From Acidobacteriota bacterium (GTDB taxonomy: Bacteria > Acidobacteriota > Terriglobia > Bryobacterales > Bryobacteraceae): a stretch of 47,873 nt of DNA. Below the pieces are notes generated by a model. That model did not search any database and had not been told where the DNA came from. It saw only the letters and a list, made by a program, of their open reading frames with translations. Below are positions 16,779 to 26,113 of the stretch, one piece after another. The stretch spans positions 1 through 47,873 of the forward strand of contig JAFDVS010000062.1 of assembly GCA_018268935.1 (NCBI GenBank). Direction: 5' to 3'. The first letter of the stretch is position 1, and each line of letters opens with the position of its first letter. The position numbers and the translations under genes are program-made.

Positions 16779-17831
16779 GTGCAACTTGCCACCATCATCA
16801 CTTCCGCTCTTCTTCTCGCCATGACGGCCTTTGGACAGTCAGCCGTTCTACGTTCGGTAGGCCAATACGAGCCCTCCGGCACCATCCTCTACAGCGTCTA
16901 CGTGGCCAGCCGTACCCAAGCCATTTCCGGCATCACCATCAGTAGCGCCCTCCCCCCCGGCACGCGCTTCCTCGAAAACGTCGACATCCCCCTCACCGCC
17001 CGCTACGAAGGTGTTGCCGATAATACGGTCTTTTACACCATTCCCACAGTCCCCGAAGATACCCTCGTCGGCCCCTTCACCTTCCGCCTCAAGCTCGATG
17101 GCTCCACCACCGGCGTCCCCGCATCGGCCGCATCCGCCGTCTCCATCCAGCAGCCGCGCCAGGAATTGATCGAGGTCGCCGCCAGCTCCGACAGGATGCC
17201 CGTGCTCGCCGATTCCGGCTCCGTCTCCTTCGATCAGCGCGGCACCATCACCGCCGCCGGCGAAAACGGACCCGTCCCCGTCGGTAACACCGGCGTCCTC
17301 TTCTTCGTGCCCTCGGGAGCCGTCACGGCCCGCACCACCGTCACCTTCCGCCGCCTCGACATCGAGTCGAACACCCTCCCCGCAAGCGCCAAAGACACCT
17401 GGTGGTGCGGCCTCTTCCAGACCACCGTCGAACCCGCATCCACCACCTTCTCCCAACCTGTGAGTTTCGCCCTGCCCACACGCCGCCCCATCACTCCCGG
17501 TCTCACCGTCAGCTCCGTCACCACCACCGATCTCAAAGAATGGCAAGGCGCCGAACGCAACATCGGGTTCGGCGGTTTCGGCGGCGGCTTCGGCGGTGGC
17601 TGCTTCTCGGGCTTCCAGCAATTCGGCTGTTTCGGCGGCCTCGGCTTCGGTGGCGGCTTCGGTGGCTTCGGCATCAGCAGCGCCGACAAAACCAATTCCA
17701 ATATCAACAGCAACATGCTCACCCGCCAGCTCGGTCAACCCGTCACCGCGGCAGGTATCACCGATGGCACCAGCAACATCACAGACGGCACCAGCAATAC
17801 AATCGTCGGCCTTCTCCTCGGCCGCCGCTAG
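16779..17831 (+). CDS. Exported protein with glycine-rich tract and DGTSNT C-terminus
   Basis: A 350-residue exported protein starting at GTG 16779, nine bases after GGAGA; the signal peptide is MQLATIITSALLLAMTAFGQ. Residues 30-130 look like an extracellular beta domain (DUF11-like style: GTILYSVYVASRTQAISGIT). The C-terminal third has a GGFGGGFGGG tract with paired Cys-containing segments (GGCFSGFQQFGCFGG) and ends with a duplicated motif, GITDGTSNITDGTSNTIVGL and then LLGRR. DGTSNT is reminiscent of the C-terminal motif of planctomycete DUF1559 prepilins, but no prepilin N-terminus is present. A decayed copy of this ending lies at 19001-19066. Function unknown. Confidence 0.75.
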   Translation: MQLATIITSALLLAMTAFGQSAVLRSVGQYEPSGTILYSVYVASRTQAISGITISSALPPGTRFLENVDIPLTARYEGVADNTVFYTIPTVPEDTLVGPFTFRLKLDGSTTGVPASAASAVSIQQPRQELIEVAASSDRMPVLADSGSVSFDQRGTITAAGENGPVPVGNTGVLFFVPSGAVTARTTVTFRRLDIESNTLPASAKDTWWCGLFQTTVEPASTTFSQPVSFALPTRRPITPGLTVSSVTTTDLKEWQGAERNIGFGGFGGGFGGGCFSGFQQFGCFGGLGFGGGFGGFGISSADKTNSNINSNMLTRQLGQPVTAAGITDGTSNITDGTSNTIVGLLLGRR

Positions 17832-18070
17832 ATCATTCTCATTGCTTGCGAGCTTGGCGCCTGAGCCCCACTCAGGATCAAGATTCCCGCCAATCCACCG
17901 TCGCCGCCAAACGGTGACCGCATCCGATGGTGGCTTTACACTACGAAGGAGCGCAGGCGGGAGCGCTCCGTTGGGAATTGGAAAATGGGGCGGTGCCGAA
18001 TTCGCCGATTTGCACGTTTGTGACCCGTGTGGGCCTGATATTGGTTGGTCTCGATAGCGACCCGCGCCAG

Positions 18071-18092
18071 GAGGGCCGATCAGCCGACCCTC
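18071..18092. terminator. Hairpin between convergent genes
   Basis: GAGGGCCG and CGACCCTC pair over 8 positions (one G-T on the minus strand) around a 6-base loop, 21 bases after the stop of the PEP-CTERM gene on the minus strand and 240 bases after the stop of the glycine-rich protein gene. No clear T-run. The remaining 17832-18113 shows nothing further. Confidence 0.35.
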
Positions 18093-18113
18093 TTTGGGTG
18101 TGGGGAGGGATTG

Positions 18114-18830
18114 TCAGGAACGGAACTTCCGGCGAGAGACCCAGCCCACCAGCGCCAACGCCACCATTCCAAGCGTGCCCGGCTCGGGAGTAGCAGACTC
18201 GGGAGACGCAGCGAGGGCAATCCGGAATACCAGCCACTCGTCGTGATTGAAGCCCGGTGTGGTCGGGTCTGTGTCACCGTTGCTGCTATACCAGACCCAG
18301 CGGGCAGCGGCGTCAATGCCCGGTCTCAGCCCCCAAGGTGCGCCACCGTTGGCCGGCCCCGCCGTTGTCGCCACCCATCCGTTAGAGGGATTGCCGCCTC
18401 CGTTGGCATCGACGATCTCCTGGGTGAGCAACGCGAGATTGGCCGCGCTGCCCGAATACGGCGCGCCGGTACCGAGACCTGTAGCCATCACTTGCCACTG
18501 TGAATCGTTACTGTAGAACTTGTAGCCGGCATCCAGGTTCTCGAACTGGCCGAGGAACCCTTGCGCCACGGAGCGATCGGAAGCCGTTACCACATAGAGG
18601 TACCGATCATTGGGGAGATTAAAGTTGTAGGTTTCGGTTGACGTCCAATCGAAATCGCTGCCTACGAAGTTGGTCGCGGCGGTTTGGGTGCCATAGAACA
18701 GCGCATAGGAGTTGTCGATGGTGATGTTGACCCGGATCTGGTCTGACTTTGCCGGGGAACTTGTTGCGGCCAGCAGCGATAACAGGGCACCCGCATGCAC
18801 GAGCATGTGCTTGTAACTTGACTTGGACAT
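18114..18830 (-). CDS. PEP-CTERM-anchored exported protein
   Basis: A 238-residue protein with signal peptide (MSKSSYKHMLVHAGALLSLL), a beta-rich body with repeated aromatic residues, and a classic PEP-CTERM sorting tail: TPEPGTLGMVALALVGW followed by VSRRKFRS. Proteins with this tail are cut and anchored by an exosortase and often linked to exopolysaccharide. No exosortase gene is in the window, but an XrtA-type locus ATPase is at 44999. The frame is open to 18950; ATG 18830, with AAGG a few bases upstream, is the start that places the signal peptide correctly. Confidence 0.85.
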   Translation of the reverse strand: MSKSSYKHMLVHAGALLSLLAATSSPAKSDQIRVNITIDNSYALFYGTQTAATNFVGSDFDWTSTETYNFNLPNDRYLYVVTASDRSVAQGFLGQFENLDAGYKFYSNDSQWQVMATGLGTGAPYSGSAANLALLTQEIVDANGGGNPSNGWVATTAGPANGGAPWGLRPGIDAAARWVWYSSNGDTDPTTPGFNHDEWLVFRIALAASPESATPEPGTLGMVALALVGWVSRRKFRS

Positions 18831-19000
18831 TGCAGCCTTTTTCCTTCGATCTGTTGAGTTTGCGGAGATGGAACCGTCGCGTGTAACTCTTAGGGAGTGG
18901 CAAACGCAGATCGATACTAAAGGAAGTTCATTGCGATGACAATGAACCACGGCGGAGATTTGAACGGGATTTGTACTGGAACTTTGGTAACCGGGCTACT

Positions 19001-19066
19001 ATCACCGCGGCAGGTATCCCCGACGGAACCAGCAACACCATCGTTGCCATCCTCATCGGAAGGCGT
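19001..19066 (+). pseudogene. Remnant of a DGTSNT-type exported protein gene
   Basis: The plus-strand frame reads ITAAGIPDGTSNTIVAIL then IGRR, matching the C-terminus of the glycine-rich protein at 17742-17831 at both protein and DNA level (for example ACCGCGGCAGGTATC is shared). The stop codon is lost and no matching upstream body is visible. It lies 325 bases into a gene-free interval (18831-19155) and looks like the leftover of a duplicated or deleted gene. Confidence 0.5.
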
Positions 19067-19155
19067 TGCGTCGAAACCACGGATCAAACGCGCGCGCGGG
19101 GGATGGAGTTGTCTGCCTCTTCCCCCGCCCTAAGCAGAGCGGTACAGTATCCTAC

Positions 19156-20502
19156 ATGTCCCGGATGCTCTTCCTGCTTCTCTCCTGCATCGCCTTCGCC
19201 ATCGGCGCTTCCGATTGGCCCTCTTATCGCGGCCCGGGAGCATCCGGCGTCGGCGACGGCGCTCCCCCCACCTCGTGGAACGCCGATCCCGCCGCGGGCC
19301 CGCCCCGCAATATCCTCTGGAAGACACCCATCCCCGGACTCAGCCATTCGAGCCCCATCGTCTGGAACAACCATGTCTTCGTCACCACCGCCATCAGCGC
19401 AAAAGGTGATGCCCCACTCAAAATCGGCCTCTACGGAGCAGGAGATTCCGCCGACGACACCGCCGAACAGTCCTGGGTCCTCTACTGCTTCGACAAGCGC
19501 ACCGGCAAAGAAGTCTGGAAACAAACGGCCCACAGCGGAGCACCCAAAGTGAAGCGCCACACCAAAGCCACCCACGACAACACCACTCTCGCCACCGACG
19601 GCAAACGTCTCATCGCCTTTCTCGGGTCCGAAGGGCTCTACGCCTACTCCCTTGACGGCAAGCTCCTCTGGCAAAAGGACCTCGGCATCATGGACATGAC
19701 CCCCTTCGATGACCGCACGCTCTCCTGGGGCTTCGCCAGCTCTCCCGCGCTCTTCGAAGACACCATCCTCGTCCAGAACGACTCGAAAAAAGACAGCTTC
19801 GCGGCCGCCTTCGACGCCCGTGACGGCCGTGAACTCTGGCGTGTGCCTCGCAAGGATGTATCCGTCGGGAGTTGGGGCAGTCCCGCAGTCATCCGCGCAG
19901 CCAACCGTACGCAAGTCGTCCTCAATGGCTACCCCTGGATCGTCAGCTACGATTTCAAAACCGGCAAAGAATTCTGGCGCATGCGTTCCGGCGGTGACGT
20001 CCCCGTGCCCACGCCCTTCTATGCAGACGGTCTCATCTACGTTGCCAACGCCCACGGCCGCAAGGCCCCGCTCTATGCCATCCGTCCCGATGCCACAGGA
20101 GACATCTCGCTGGCCGACGGCGCCACTACCAGCGCAGGAATCGTCTGGGCCCAGGAGCGTAACGGTTCCTATCTCCAAACTCCCATCGTTTACGAAGGAA
20201 TCGCCTACGCCTCCACTAGCCAAGGTGTCTTCAAAGCCTACGACGCCAAAACCGGCGAAAAATTCTACGAAAACCGCCTCGGTAGCGGCGCCACCGGCTT
20301 CACTTCTTCCCCCGTGGCCGCCGGAGGCCACATCTACGTCACCAGCGAAGAGGGCGAAACCTACGTCCTCAAACACAGCAGATCATTCCAGCAAGTCGCC
20401 AAAAATCAACTCGGCGAAACCGTCCTCTCCACACCAGCCATCAGCGCTGGTGTCCTCTTCTTTCACACCAGGGGCCATCTCCTGGCCGTAACGAAAAACT
20501 GA
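19156..20502 (+). CDS. Exported PQQ-type beta-propeller protein
   Basis: A 448-residue protein with signal peptide MSRMLFLLLSCIAFAIGA and a mature part starting SDWPSYRGPGASGV, the usual opening of this family. Repeated propeller blades carry W-x-x-x and DxxTGKELW-like signatures: CFDKRTGKEVWKQTA, AFDARDGRELWRVPR, SYDFKTGKEFWRMRS, AYDAKTGEKFYENRL. It resembles BamB/PQQ dehydrogenase propellers but has no dehydrogenase catalytic motif that I can see. ATG 19156 is chosen over 19066 for the signal peptide. The CRTAC1 protein follows 27 bases downstream, so they form an operon. Confidence 0.85.
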   Translation: MSRMLFLLLSCIAFAIGASDWPSYRGPGASGVGDGAPPTSWNADPAAGPPRNILWKTPIPGLSHSSPIVWNNHVFVTTAISAKGDAPLKIGLYGAGDSADDTAEQSWVLYCFDKRTGKEVWKQTAHSGAPKVKRHTKATHDNTTLATDGKRLIAFLGSEGLYAYSLDGKLLWQKDLGIMDMTPFDDRTLSWGFASSPALFEDTILVQNDSKKDSFAAAFDARDGRELWRVPRKDVSVGSWGSPAVIRAANRTQVVLNGYPWIVSYDFKTGKEFWRMRSGGDVPVPTPFYADGLIYVANAHGRKAPLYAIRPDATGDISLADGATTSAGIVWAQERNGSYLQTPIVYEGIAYASTSQGVFKAYDAKTGEKFYENRLGSGATGFTSSPVAAGGHIYVTSEEGETYVLKHSRSFQQVAKNQLGETVLSTPAISAGVLFFHTRGHLLAVTKN

Positions 20503-20529
20503 CCCGGCATTCGCACATCAGGAACCGAA

Positions 20530-22182
20530 ATGACTCGCCGCTCGTTGCTCATGGGACTTCCCGCCTTCGCCCCCGCCACAGCCTTGTTCGAAGAGATTGC
20601 ACCAGCGGTGAGCGGCATCCGCTGGACGCACCAAAACGCCATTTCACCTCAGCGCTATCTCCCCGAATCCCTCGGCCCCGGCGTTGCTTTCCTCGACTAC
20701 GACAACGACGGATGGCTCGATCTCTTCCTCGTCAACAGCGGCCCTTCCGATTTCTTCACACCCCGCCAACCTCTCCAACACGCCCTCTATCGCAATCAGC
20801 GCAACGGCGCCTTCCGCAACGTCACGGCCTCCGCGGGAATCGCTCCGGCGGCTTCCTTCGGCATGGGCGCCGCCGTCGGCGACTACAACAACGACGGCTT
20901 CCCCGACCTCTTCGTCACCGCCTACGGCTCCCCTACCCTCTACCGTAACAACGGCGACGGCACTTTCCGCGATGTCACCCGCCAGGCTGGCCTCGACATC
21001 CCCGGTTGGACCACCAGCGCCCTTTGGTTCGACTACGACGGCGATGGCCTCCTCGACCTGTTCGTTTGCAGCTTCGTCGAGTACCGCAAAGAAACCCAGG
21101 CGGCATGCATCGCGGCCAAAGGCGGCAAGCCCGGCTACTGCATTCCGCGCATGTTCCGCCCCACGTCCAGCTTCCTCTTTCGCAACAATGGCGACGGCAC
21201 CTTCCGCGACGTCAGCCGCGAAACCCGCATCGCCGCCCGCTTGGGCAAAGCCCTTGGCGCTGTCGCCACGGACATCGACAACAACGGCTTGGCCGACCTC
21301 TTTGTCGCCAACGATACCGTGGAAAACTTCCTCTTCGCCAATCGCGGCCCAAAAGGATTCGACGACATCGCCATGGCGGCCCTCGTCGCCCTCAGCACCG
21401 ATGGCTTCCCCCGCTCCGGTATGGGCGTCGATGCCGCCGACATCAACAACGACGGCCGCCAGGACCTCTTCGTCGCCAACATCGACCGCGAACGCCATTC
21501 GCTCTACCGCAACACCGGCTACGGCATGTTCGACGATCTCTCCTTCGCCAACGAAATCGGCCGCGCCACCTACTACCTCAGCGGCTGGGGACTCAAATTC
21601 TTCGACTTCGATAACGACGGCATCACGGATCTCTTGATCGCCAACGGCCACCCGGATGATATGGTCGCCGACCGCACCCCGCTGGTCAAATACCGCGAGC
21701 CGCTGCTCCTCTTCGAGCAGCGCAACGGCGAATTCCGCAACATCAGCAACTCCGCCGGTCCCGCCTTCCAGCGCGATTACGCAGCCCGCGGCCTCGCCAT
21801 CGGCGATTACAACAACGACGGATTTCCCGACGCCCTCATCGGGATCAATGGTGCAGCGCCCCTCCTCCTCCGCAACTCCGCCGCGTCCAAAAACAATTGG
21901 CTCGGCATCAAACTCCGGGGCACACGGTCCAACCGCGACGCCATCGGAGCGCGCATCACCTGGCATGCCGGCGGAGTCACCCGCTCCCGCTATAAAACCG
22001 CCGGAGGCAGCTACCTCTCCGCCCACGATCCCCGCGAAATCCTCGGCCTGGGCCAGGCGCCGCGGGCCAGTTGGGTCGATGTAAAATGGCCGCTCCCCAG
22101 CACGCGCACCGAAAGATTCTCCCCGCCAGCCGCCACCTACACCACACTCGTTGAGGGCGAGGGTGACCCTCGCCCCGCTTAA
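20530..22182 (+). CDS. CRTAC1-type FG-GAP/VCBS and ASPIC/UnbV protein
   Basis: A 550-residue exported protein with an N-terminal MTRRSLLMG (twin-arginine-like). At least seven calcium-binding FG-GAP loops follow: DYDNDGWLDLF, DYNNDGFPDLF, DYDGDGLLDLF, DIDNNGLADLF, DINNDGRQDLF, DFDNDGITDLL and DYNNDGFPDAL. The C-terminal ASPIC/UnbV domain (NNWLGIKLRGTRSNRDAIGA ... YLSAHDPREILGLG) is at about 455-540. Family members are cell-surface or secreted proteins of unknown binding function, often beside propeller proteins as here. Confidence 0.9.
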   Translation: MTRRSLLMGLPAFAPATALFEEIAPAVSGIRWTHQNAISPQRYLPESLGPGVAFLDYDNDGWLDLFLVNSGPSDFFTPRQPLQHALYRNQRNGAFRNVTASAGIAPAASFGMGAAVGDYNNDGFPDLFVTAYGSPTLYRNNGDGTFRDVTRQAGLDIPGWTTSALWFDYDGDGLLDLFVCSFVEYRKETQAACIAAKGGKPGYCIPRMFRPTSSFLFRNNGDGTFRDVSRETRIAARLGKALGAVATDIDNNGLADLFVANDTVENFLFANRGPKGFDDIAMAALVALSTDGFPRSGMGVDAADINNDGRQDLFVANIDRERHSLYRNTGYGMFDDLSFANEIGRATYYLSGWGLKFFDFDNDGITDLLIANGHPDDMVADRTPLVKYREPLLLFEQRNGEFRNISNSAGPAFQRDYAARGLAIGDYNNDGFPDALIGINGAAPLLLRNSAASKNNWLGIKLRGTRSNRDAIGARITWHAGGVTRSRYKTAGGSYLSAHDPREILGLGQAPRASWVDVKWPLPSTRTERFSPPAATYTTLVEGEGDPRPA

Positions 22183-22194
22183 TCGCGCACTATC

Positions 22195-22647
22195 CTACAA
22201 CCCCCTCAACCACAACTTCGCCACTCCCTGCACCGACACCCTTGTCCCACCATTGATATCCACCACAGCCATCGAGGAGATCAGCGCGTTCGACGGGCTC
22301 ACCCAATCGGACGCCCGCCCTTCGCCCCGTGCCATCCCAACAATGTGCCCTGTGCCCGTATAAGCAGCGCACTCTCCGCCACCCGTGGGCAGATTCAGCG
22401 TCTGATTATTCGTCACCTCACCAGTCGACAGGTTCCGGAAGTGGACAACAGCCTGTATCCCTCCCTCGCCCAGGTTTGCCGAGCACAGCTCCAACCGCTG
22501 TCCCTCGGCCACATACACCGGCCCGAACAACATGCCCGGCGTCAAATTATCAGGTGTCTGCGCGGCGCTCCGAAACTGAGGCCCCGCAATAATAACCACT
22601 CCCGCCAGCGCACACAGCGCCAGCAGACCACGTCTGTTTCCAATCAT
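22195..22647 (-). CDS. Small exported protein of unknown function
   Basis: A 150-residue protein with a signal peptide or N-terminal membrane anchor (MIGNRRGLLALCALAGVVII) and a beta-rich body containing two cysteines (LELCSANLG and GGECAAYTG) that could form a disulfide. I recognise no family. It lies 24 bases downstream of the second Oar-like receptor on the same strand and might be co-transcribed with it. It converges with the CRTAC1 gene 12 bases away. Confidence 0.65.
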   Translation of the reverse strand: MIGNRRGLLALCALAGVVIIAGPQFRSAAQTPDNLTPGMLFGPVYVAEGQRLELCSANLGEGGIQAVVHFRNLSTGEVTNNQTLNLPTGGGECAAYTGTGHIVGMARGEGRASDWVSPSNALISSMAVVDINGGTRVSVQGVAKLWLRGL

Positions 22648-22671
22648 CCTCGAATCCCTCGTGCTTTCTCT

Positions 22672-25600
22672 CTACCAAAGCACCCGTAGCCCAAACTCCA
22701 CCTGCCGGCTCAGGTTGGCCTGCGATGAGATCCTGCCGAAACTGGCATTGCCCACCGTAGTGTTCGGACCGCCAAATACCGGATGGTTCCAGGCGTTGAA
22801 CGCCGAACTGCGGAACTCCATCTTCACTCTTTCGGCAAATTGGAAATATTTGCTTAGAGTTATATTGACATTATCCATCCCCGGGCTGCGCACTGTCCCG
22901 ATCCGCGGCCCCAGATTCCCCAGCGTGAAATCCGCCGGACGCGAGAACACGTCCGTGTTGAAGTACCGTCCCTGCCGGCTCGCATGCGATCCGGAAATCC
23001 CCGAACTCGGGTCCCCGTTCACATTCACCCTCGGTGAAGTGCCCGCCGCAAACGTCCCGCCCGCGAATCCATACCCCAGCGCAAATCCGCCCTGGTAAGT
23101 CTGGAACGTAGACAACTGCCAGCCACCAATCACATAATCCAAAGGCTTCGACAAATTCGTCAGAAAATGCTTCCGCCGACCCACCGGAATATCGTACACC
23201 CCGGCAATCGTCAAACGCTGCGGCACGTCAATGTCGCTAATCGACCGCTCCGCGGCCCGATTGTACGCATCGCGAGTCCCGTTCAAATCCGAAATGTTCT
23301 TCGACCCCGTGAATGACACCAGCGCCGACAGCCCGTTCGCCAGCCGCTTCTCCAGCTTGATTTGCACCGAGTGATAGCTGCTGTTGCCAAACGCCGGATT
23401 CGCCCGCGTCACACCCGTGTACTGCGGATACGGCCGCAGCAGTTGTTCCCGCGCCACCGTCGTCCCCGTCAGCGCACCAGCCGTCAGCACTCCGAAAAAC
23501 GGATTCGGCACCTGCTGCTTCAACGCCGCTCCCAACGCAAAATCCCCCGGCCGCACCTGGTTCAGATTCTCATTCGCCGAAATCAGCCGCACCCCGCGCG
23601 AGCCCACATATGCCACCTCAATCAACATCTGGCTCGGCAACTCCCGTTGCACATTGAACTGCCAGTTGTGGAAGATCGGAGTCCGATCCGCCGGTTCCAG
23701 AAAGCTCACCCCCTGACCCACCAGCGTCGCCAATCCTTGCGAACTCCCAATCGGCGGCACTAGCCCCGTCGGAAAAGGATTCGACAACCGGTTCAGCACC
23801 GTGATCCCCCCATCGGTCGACGCCACCCACGGCGTCGTATTGCTGAACCCATCCGAAAACACAGACCCGATCACCGGGATATAGCTCAACGCATATCCTC
23901 CCCGCAGCACCACCTTCTTCATCGGCGTAAACGCAAATCCAATACGCGGAGCAATGTTGTTGCGATCCCGGTTGTAGATCCCCCGGTCCGCCCCGTTCAC
24001 TCCCGCATACAACAAACCACCGGTCAGATTCAGCCCAGTCACCCGCAGCGGTGATGGCGCGCCAAACGCAAACCCGCGCGTCGCCCGGTTATACCGCTCC
24101 GTCCGCGGCGTCTCGTACTCATAGCGCACACCCGCATTCACCGTCAGCCGCGGCGACACGCGCCAATCATCCTGCACATATGCGGCGTAGTACACGTTCT
24201 GAATCGACACGCCCGTATTCGAATCAAGAGACCCCGATCCAACACCAAATAGCAGCGATGCCATCGCAAAGCCCTGCGTCGGCGTATTCACATTCGGCCC
24301 GCCCGTCTGATTCGGCCCGAAACTGAACGTGCCCGAAGGATTCACGTTGCGAAAGAAATGCCCCCGCAGCAGCCGCACCTCTCCGCCCGTCTTAAACAAG
24401 TGCTTCGACGCCTGCTTCGATAGCGAAGGCTGCAACGACCACGTATCGCCCGGATCCTTGATCAACGGGCTCCCGCCCAACGAAGTGAAGTCCGTAATAT
24501 TCACCGTCGGAAATGCCAGCCCCTGCACCAGGTTCCGATACCCCGAAACAAATCCCAGCGTCGTCGGATCAAACCCGTCCGACCACGGCTTGTTATCCTC
24601 CACTCCGCGCGAATACCCCACCCGGATATCCAGCGTCGTGCTCGGATTGATCAGATGGTTGTCATTCAACGCAATCCCGTAGTGCGGCCGCTTCACGCGG
24701 TTGCCCTGGTTCGCCGAAATGCAATCGCACGAGCGCGGAAACACCAGCGTCCCTTCCCCCTGATTGATGCGCACGAACATCTGGTTCTTCGACGAAAAGT
24801 AGTGATCGAACTTCAGCACGATCGAATCGTAATCGCGCGGCCACTTGTAGCTGTACACAAAGTTCTGCACCCAGGGCGTGCGCGGTTGCGGGCTCGGTGT
24901 GTTCGCCGCCGGAAAACTCGCCAGGATGTTCTTCCCCGCCGGATCCTGCAACGTCGCCGGCACGATGTTCCCCGGCACCGGATCGCGTGTCGGCACGCCG
25001 TTCACATTGCGCCCCGAAAACGGATTGTAGATCGCCCCGGTGAAATCCGAAAAATCGCCGCTCCGCATCTTGTCCGTCGGCACGTTCAATACGTTCGTCA
25101 GCCCGTTCCCCTCGCGTGACCCTTCAAAATTGAAGAAGAAAAACGTGCGGTTTTTCCCGTTATAAACCTTCGGCACAAAAATCGGCCCGCCCACCGAAAA
25201 GCCATACGTATTCGACCCGTACCGCGCCAGCCGCTGCCGTGTCGCATTGTTGAAGTACAAATTCGCATCGAGCGCCGCATTGCGCAGATACTCATACGCC
25301 GCCCCATGCACATCGTTCGTCCCCGACTTGATCACGATGTTCATGAAGCTCCCGCCCGAGCGCCCATACTCCGCCGGCAACGTGCCCGTCTGCAGCTTGA
25401 ATTCCTGCACCGCATCCGTCGATGGCACCCATTGCGAAATGTTCACCCCGCGGTTCACATTGATCGTGTTCGACACCCCGTCCACCGAAATATCGCCCGA
25501 AGCCATCGGGGCGCCATTCGCCGAATACGAAACATTGGTGATCGTATCGTTCGGCCGCGTGTCTTCGCCGTAGCGATTGTTCACCACGCCCGTCGCCAGC

Positions 25601-26058
25601 GTGAACATGAACAAACTCGAATGCCCTTTGAGCGGCAGCGTGTCGATCACTTCCCGCCGTACCGTCGATCCCAACGCCGACGACTCCGTTTGAATCGTCG
25701 ACACATCCCCCGCCACCGTCACCGTCTCCGTCGATTGCCCGATCTGCAATTGCACATCGTGGCGGAAATTGTCTCCCAGCGTAATCACGATCCCGCTGCG
25801 TTCATCGCTCCGGAACCCCTGCATCTTCGTCGTCAGCGTGTAATTCCCCGGAGGCAGAAACTGGAACAGGTAGTGCCCTTCCGTGTCGGTTACTCCCCGC
25901 CGTTCAATCCCCGTGCCCGTATTCCGCAGCAGCATCTCCGCGCCGACAATGTTCGCGCTCGATGGATCTGTCACTGTCCCCTGAAGCGTTCCACGAAACT
26001 CCTGGGCCGGAAGCAGTCCAACCGCAAGCAGTCCAAATATTGCAAATCGATTACACAT
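22672..26058 (-). CDS. Second Oar-like TonB-dependent receptor
   Basis: An 1128-residue outer-membrane protein built like the one at 13183-16593: a signal peptide (MCNRFAIFGLLAVGLLPA), a carboxypeptidase-regulatory-like domain (FRGTLQGTVTDPSSANIVGA ... FQFLPPGNYTLTTKM), a plug (SVDGVSNTINVNRGVNIS) and a long barrel ending in VEFGLRVLW, an aromatic C-terminal residue. Its sequence is clearly different from the first receptor, so it is a paralogue with a different ligand, not a tandem duplicate. The small exported protein at 22195 follows it. Confidence 0.85.
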   Translation of the reverse strand: MCNRFAIFGLLAVGLLPAQEFRGTLQGTVTDPSSANIVGAEMLLRNTGTGIERRGVTDTEGHYLFQFLPPGNYTLTTKMQGFRSDERSGIVITLGDNFRHDVQLQIGQSTETVTVAGDVSTIQTESSALGSTVRREVIDTLPLKGHSSLFMFTLATGVVNNRYGEDTRPNDTITNVSYSANGAPMASGDISVDGVSNTINVNRGVNISQWVPSTDAVQEFKLQTGTLPAEYGRSGGSFMNIVIKSGTNDVHGAAYEYLRNAALDANLYFNNATRQRLARYGSNTYGFSVGGPIFVPKVYNGKNRTFFFFNFEGSREGNGLTNVLNVPTDKMRSGDFSDFTGAIYNPFSGRNVNGVPTRDPVPGNIVPATLQDPAGKNILASFPAANTPSPQPRTPWVQNFVYSYKWPRDYDSIVLKFDHYFSSKNQMFVRINQGEGTLVFPRSCDCISANQGNRVKRPHYGIALNDNHLINPSTTLDIRVGYSRGVEDNKPWSDGFDPTTLGFVSGYRNLVQGLAFPTVNITDFTSLGGSPLIKDPGDTWSLQPSLSKQASKHLFKTGGEVRLLRGHFFRNVNPSGTFSFGPNQTGGPNVNTPTQGFAMASLLFGVGSGSLDSNTGVSIQNVYYAAYVQDDWRVSPRLTVNAGVRYEYETPRTERYNRATRGFAFGAPSPLRVTGLNLTGGLLYAGVNGADRGIYNRDRNNIAPRIGFAFTPMKKVVLRGGYALSYIPVIGSVFSDGFSNTTPWVASTDGGITVLNRLSNPFPTGLVPPIGSSQGLATLVGQGVSFLEPADRTPIFHNWQFNVQRELPSQMLIEVAYVGSRGVRLISANENLNQVRPGDFALGAALKQQVPNPFFGVLTAGALTGTTVAREQLLRPYPQYTGVTRANPAFGNSSYHSVQIKLEKRLANGLSALVSFTGSKNISDLNGTRDAYNRAAERSISDIDVPQRLTIAGVYDIPVGRRKHFLTNLSKPLDYVIGGWQLSTFQTYQGGFALGYGFAGGTFAAGTSPRVNVNGDPSSGISGSHASRQGRYFNTDVFSRPADFTLGNLGPRIGTVRSPGMDNVNITLSKYFQFAERVKMEFRSSAFNAWNHPVFGGPNTTVGNASFGRISSQANLSRQVEFGLRVLW

Positions 26059-26113
26059 GGTGATTCCTCACTGGGTGGGAATTATATAAGAAATCCGGGC
26101 CGAAGGTTGGGAG

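Noticed and set aside
19084..20376. 430-codon minus-strand frame opposite the beta-propeller gene
   Set aside because: It is Gly/Val/Ala/Asp-rich, as expected of the antisense of C-ending codons, with no signal peptide or motif, while the plus strand has a clear propeller protein.
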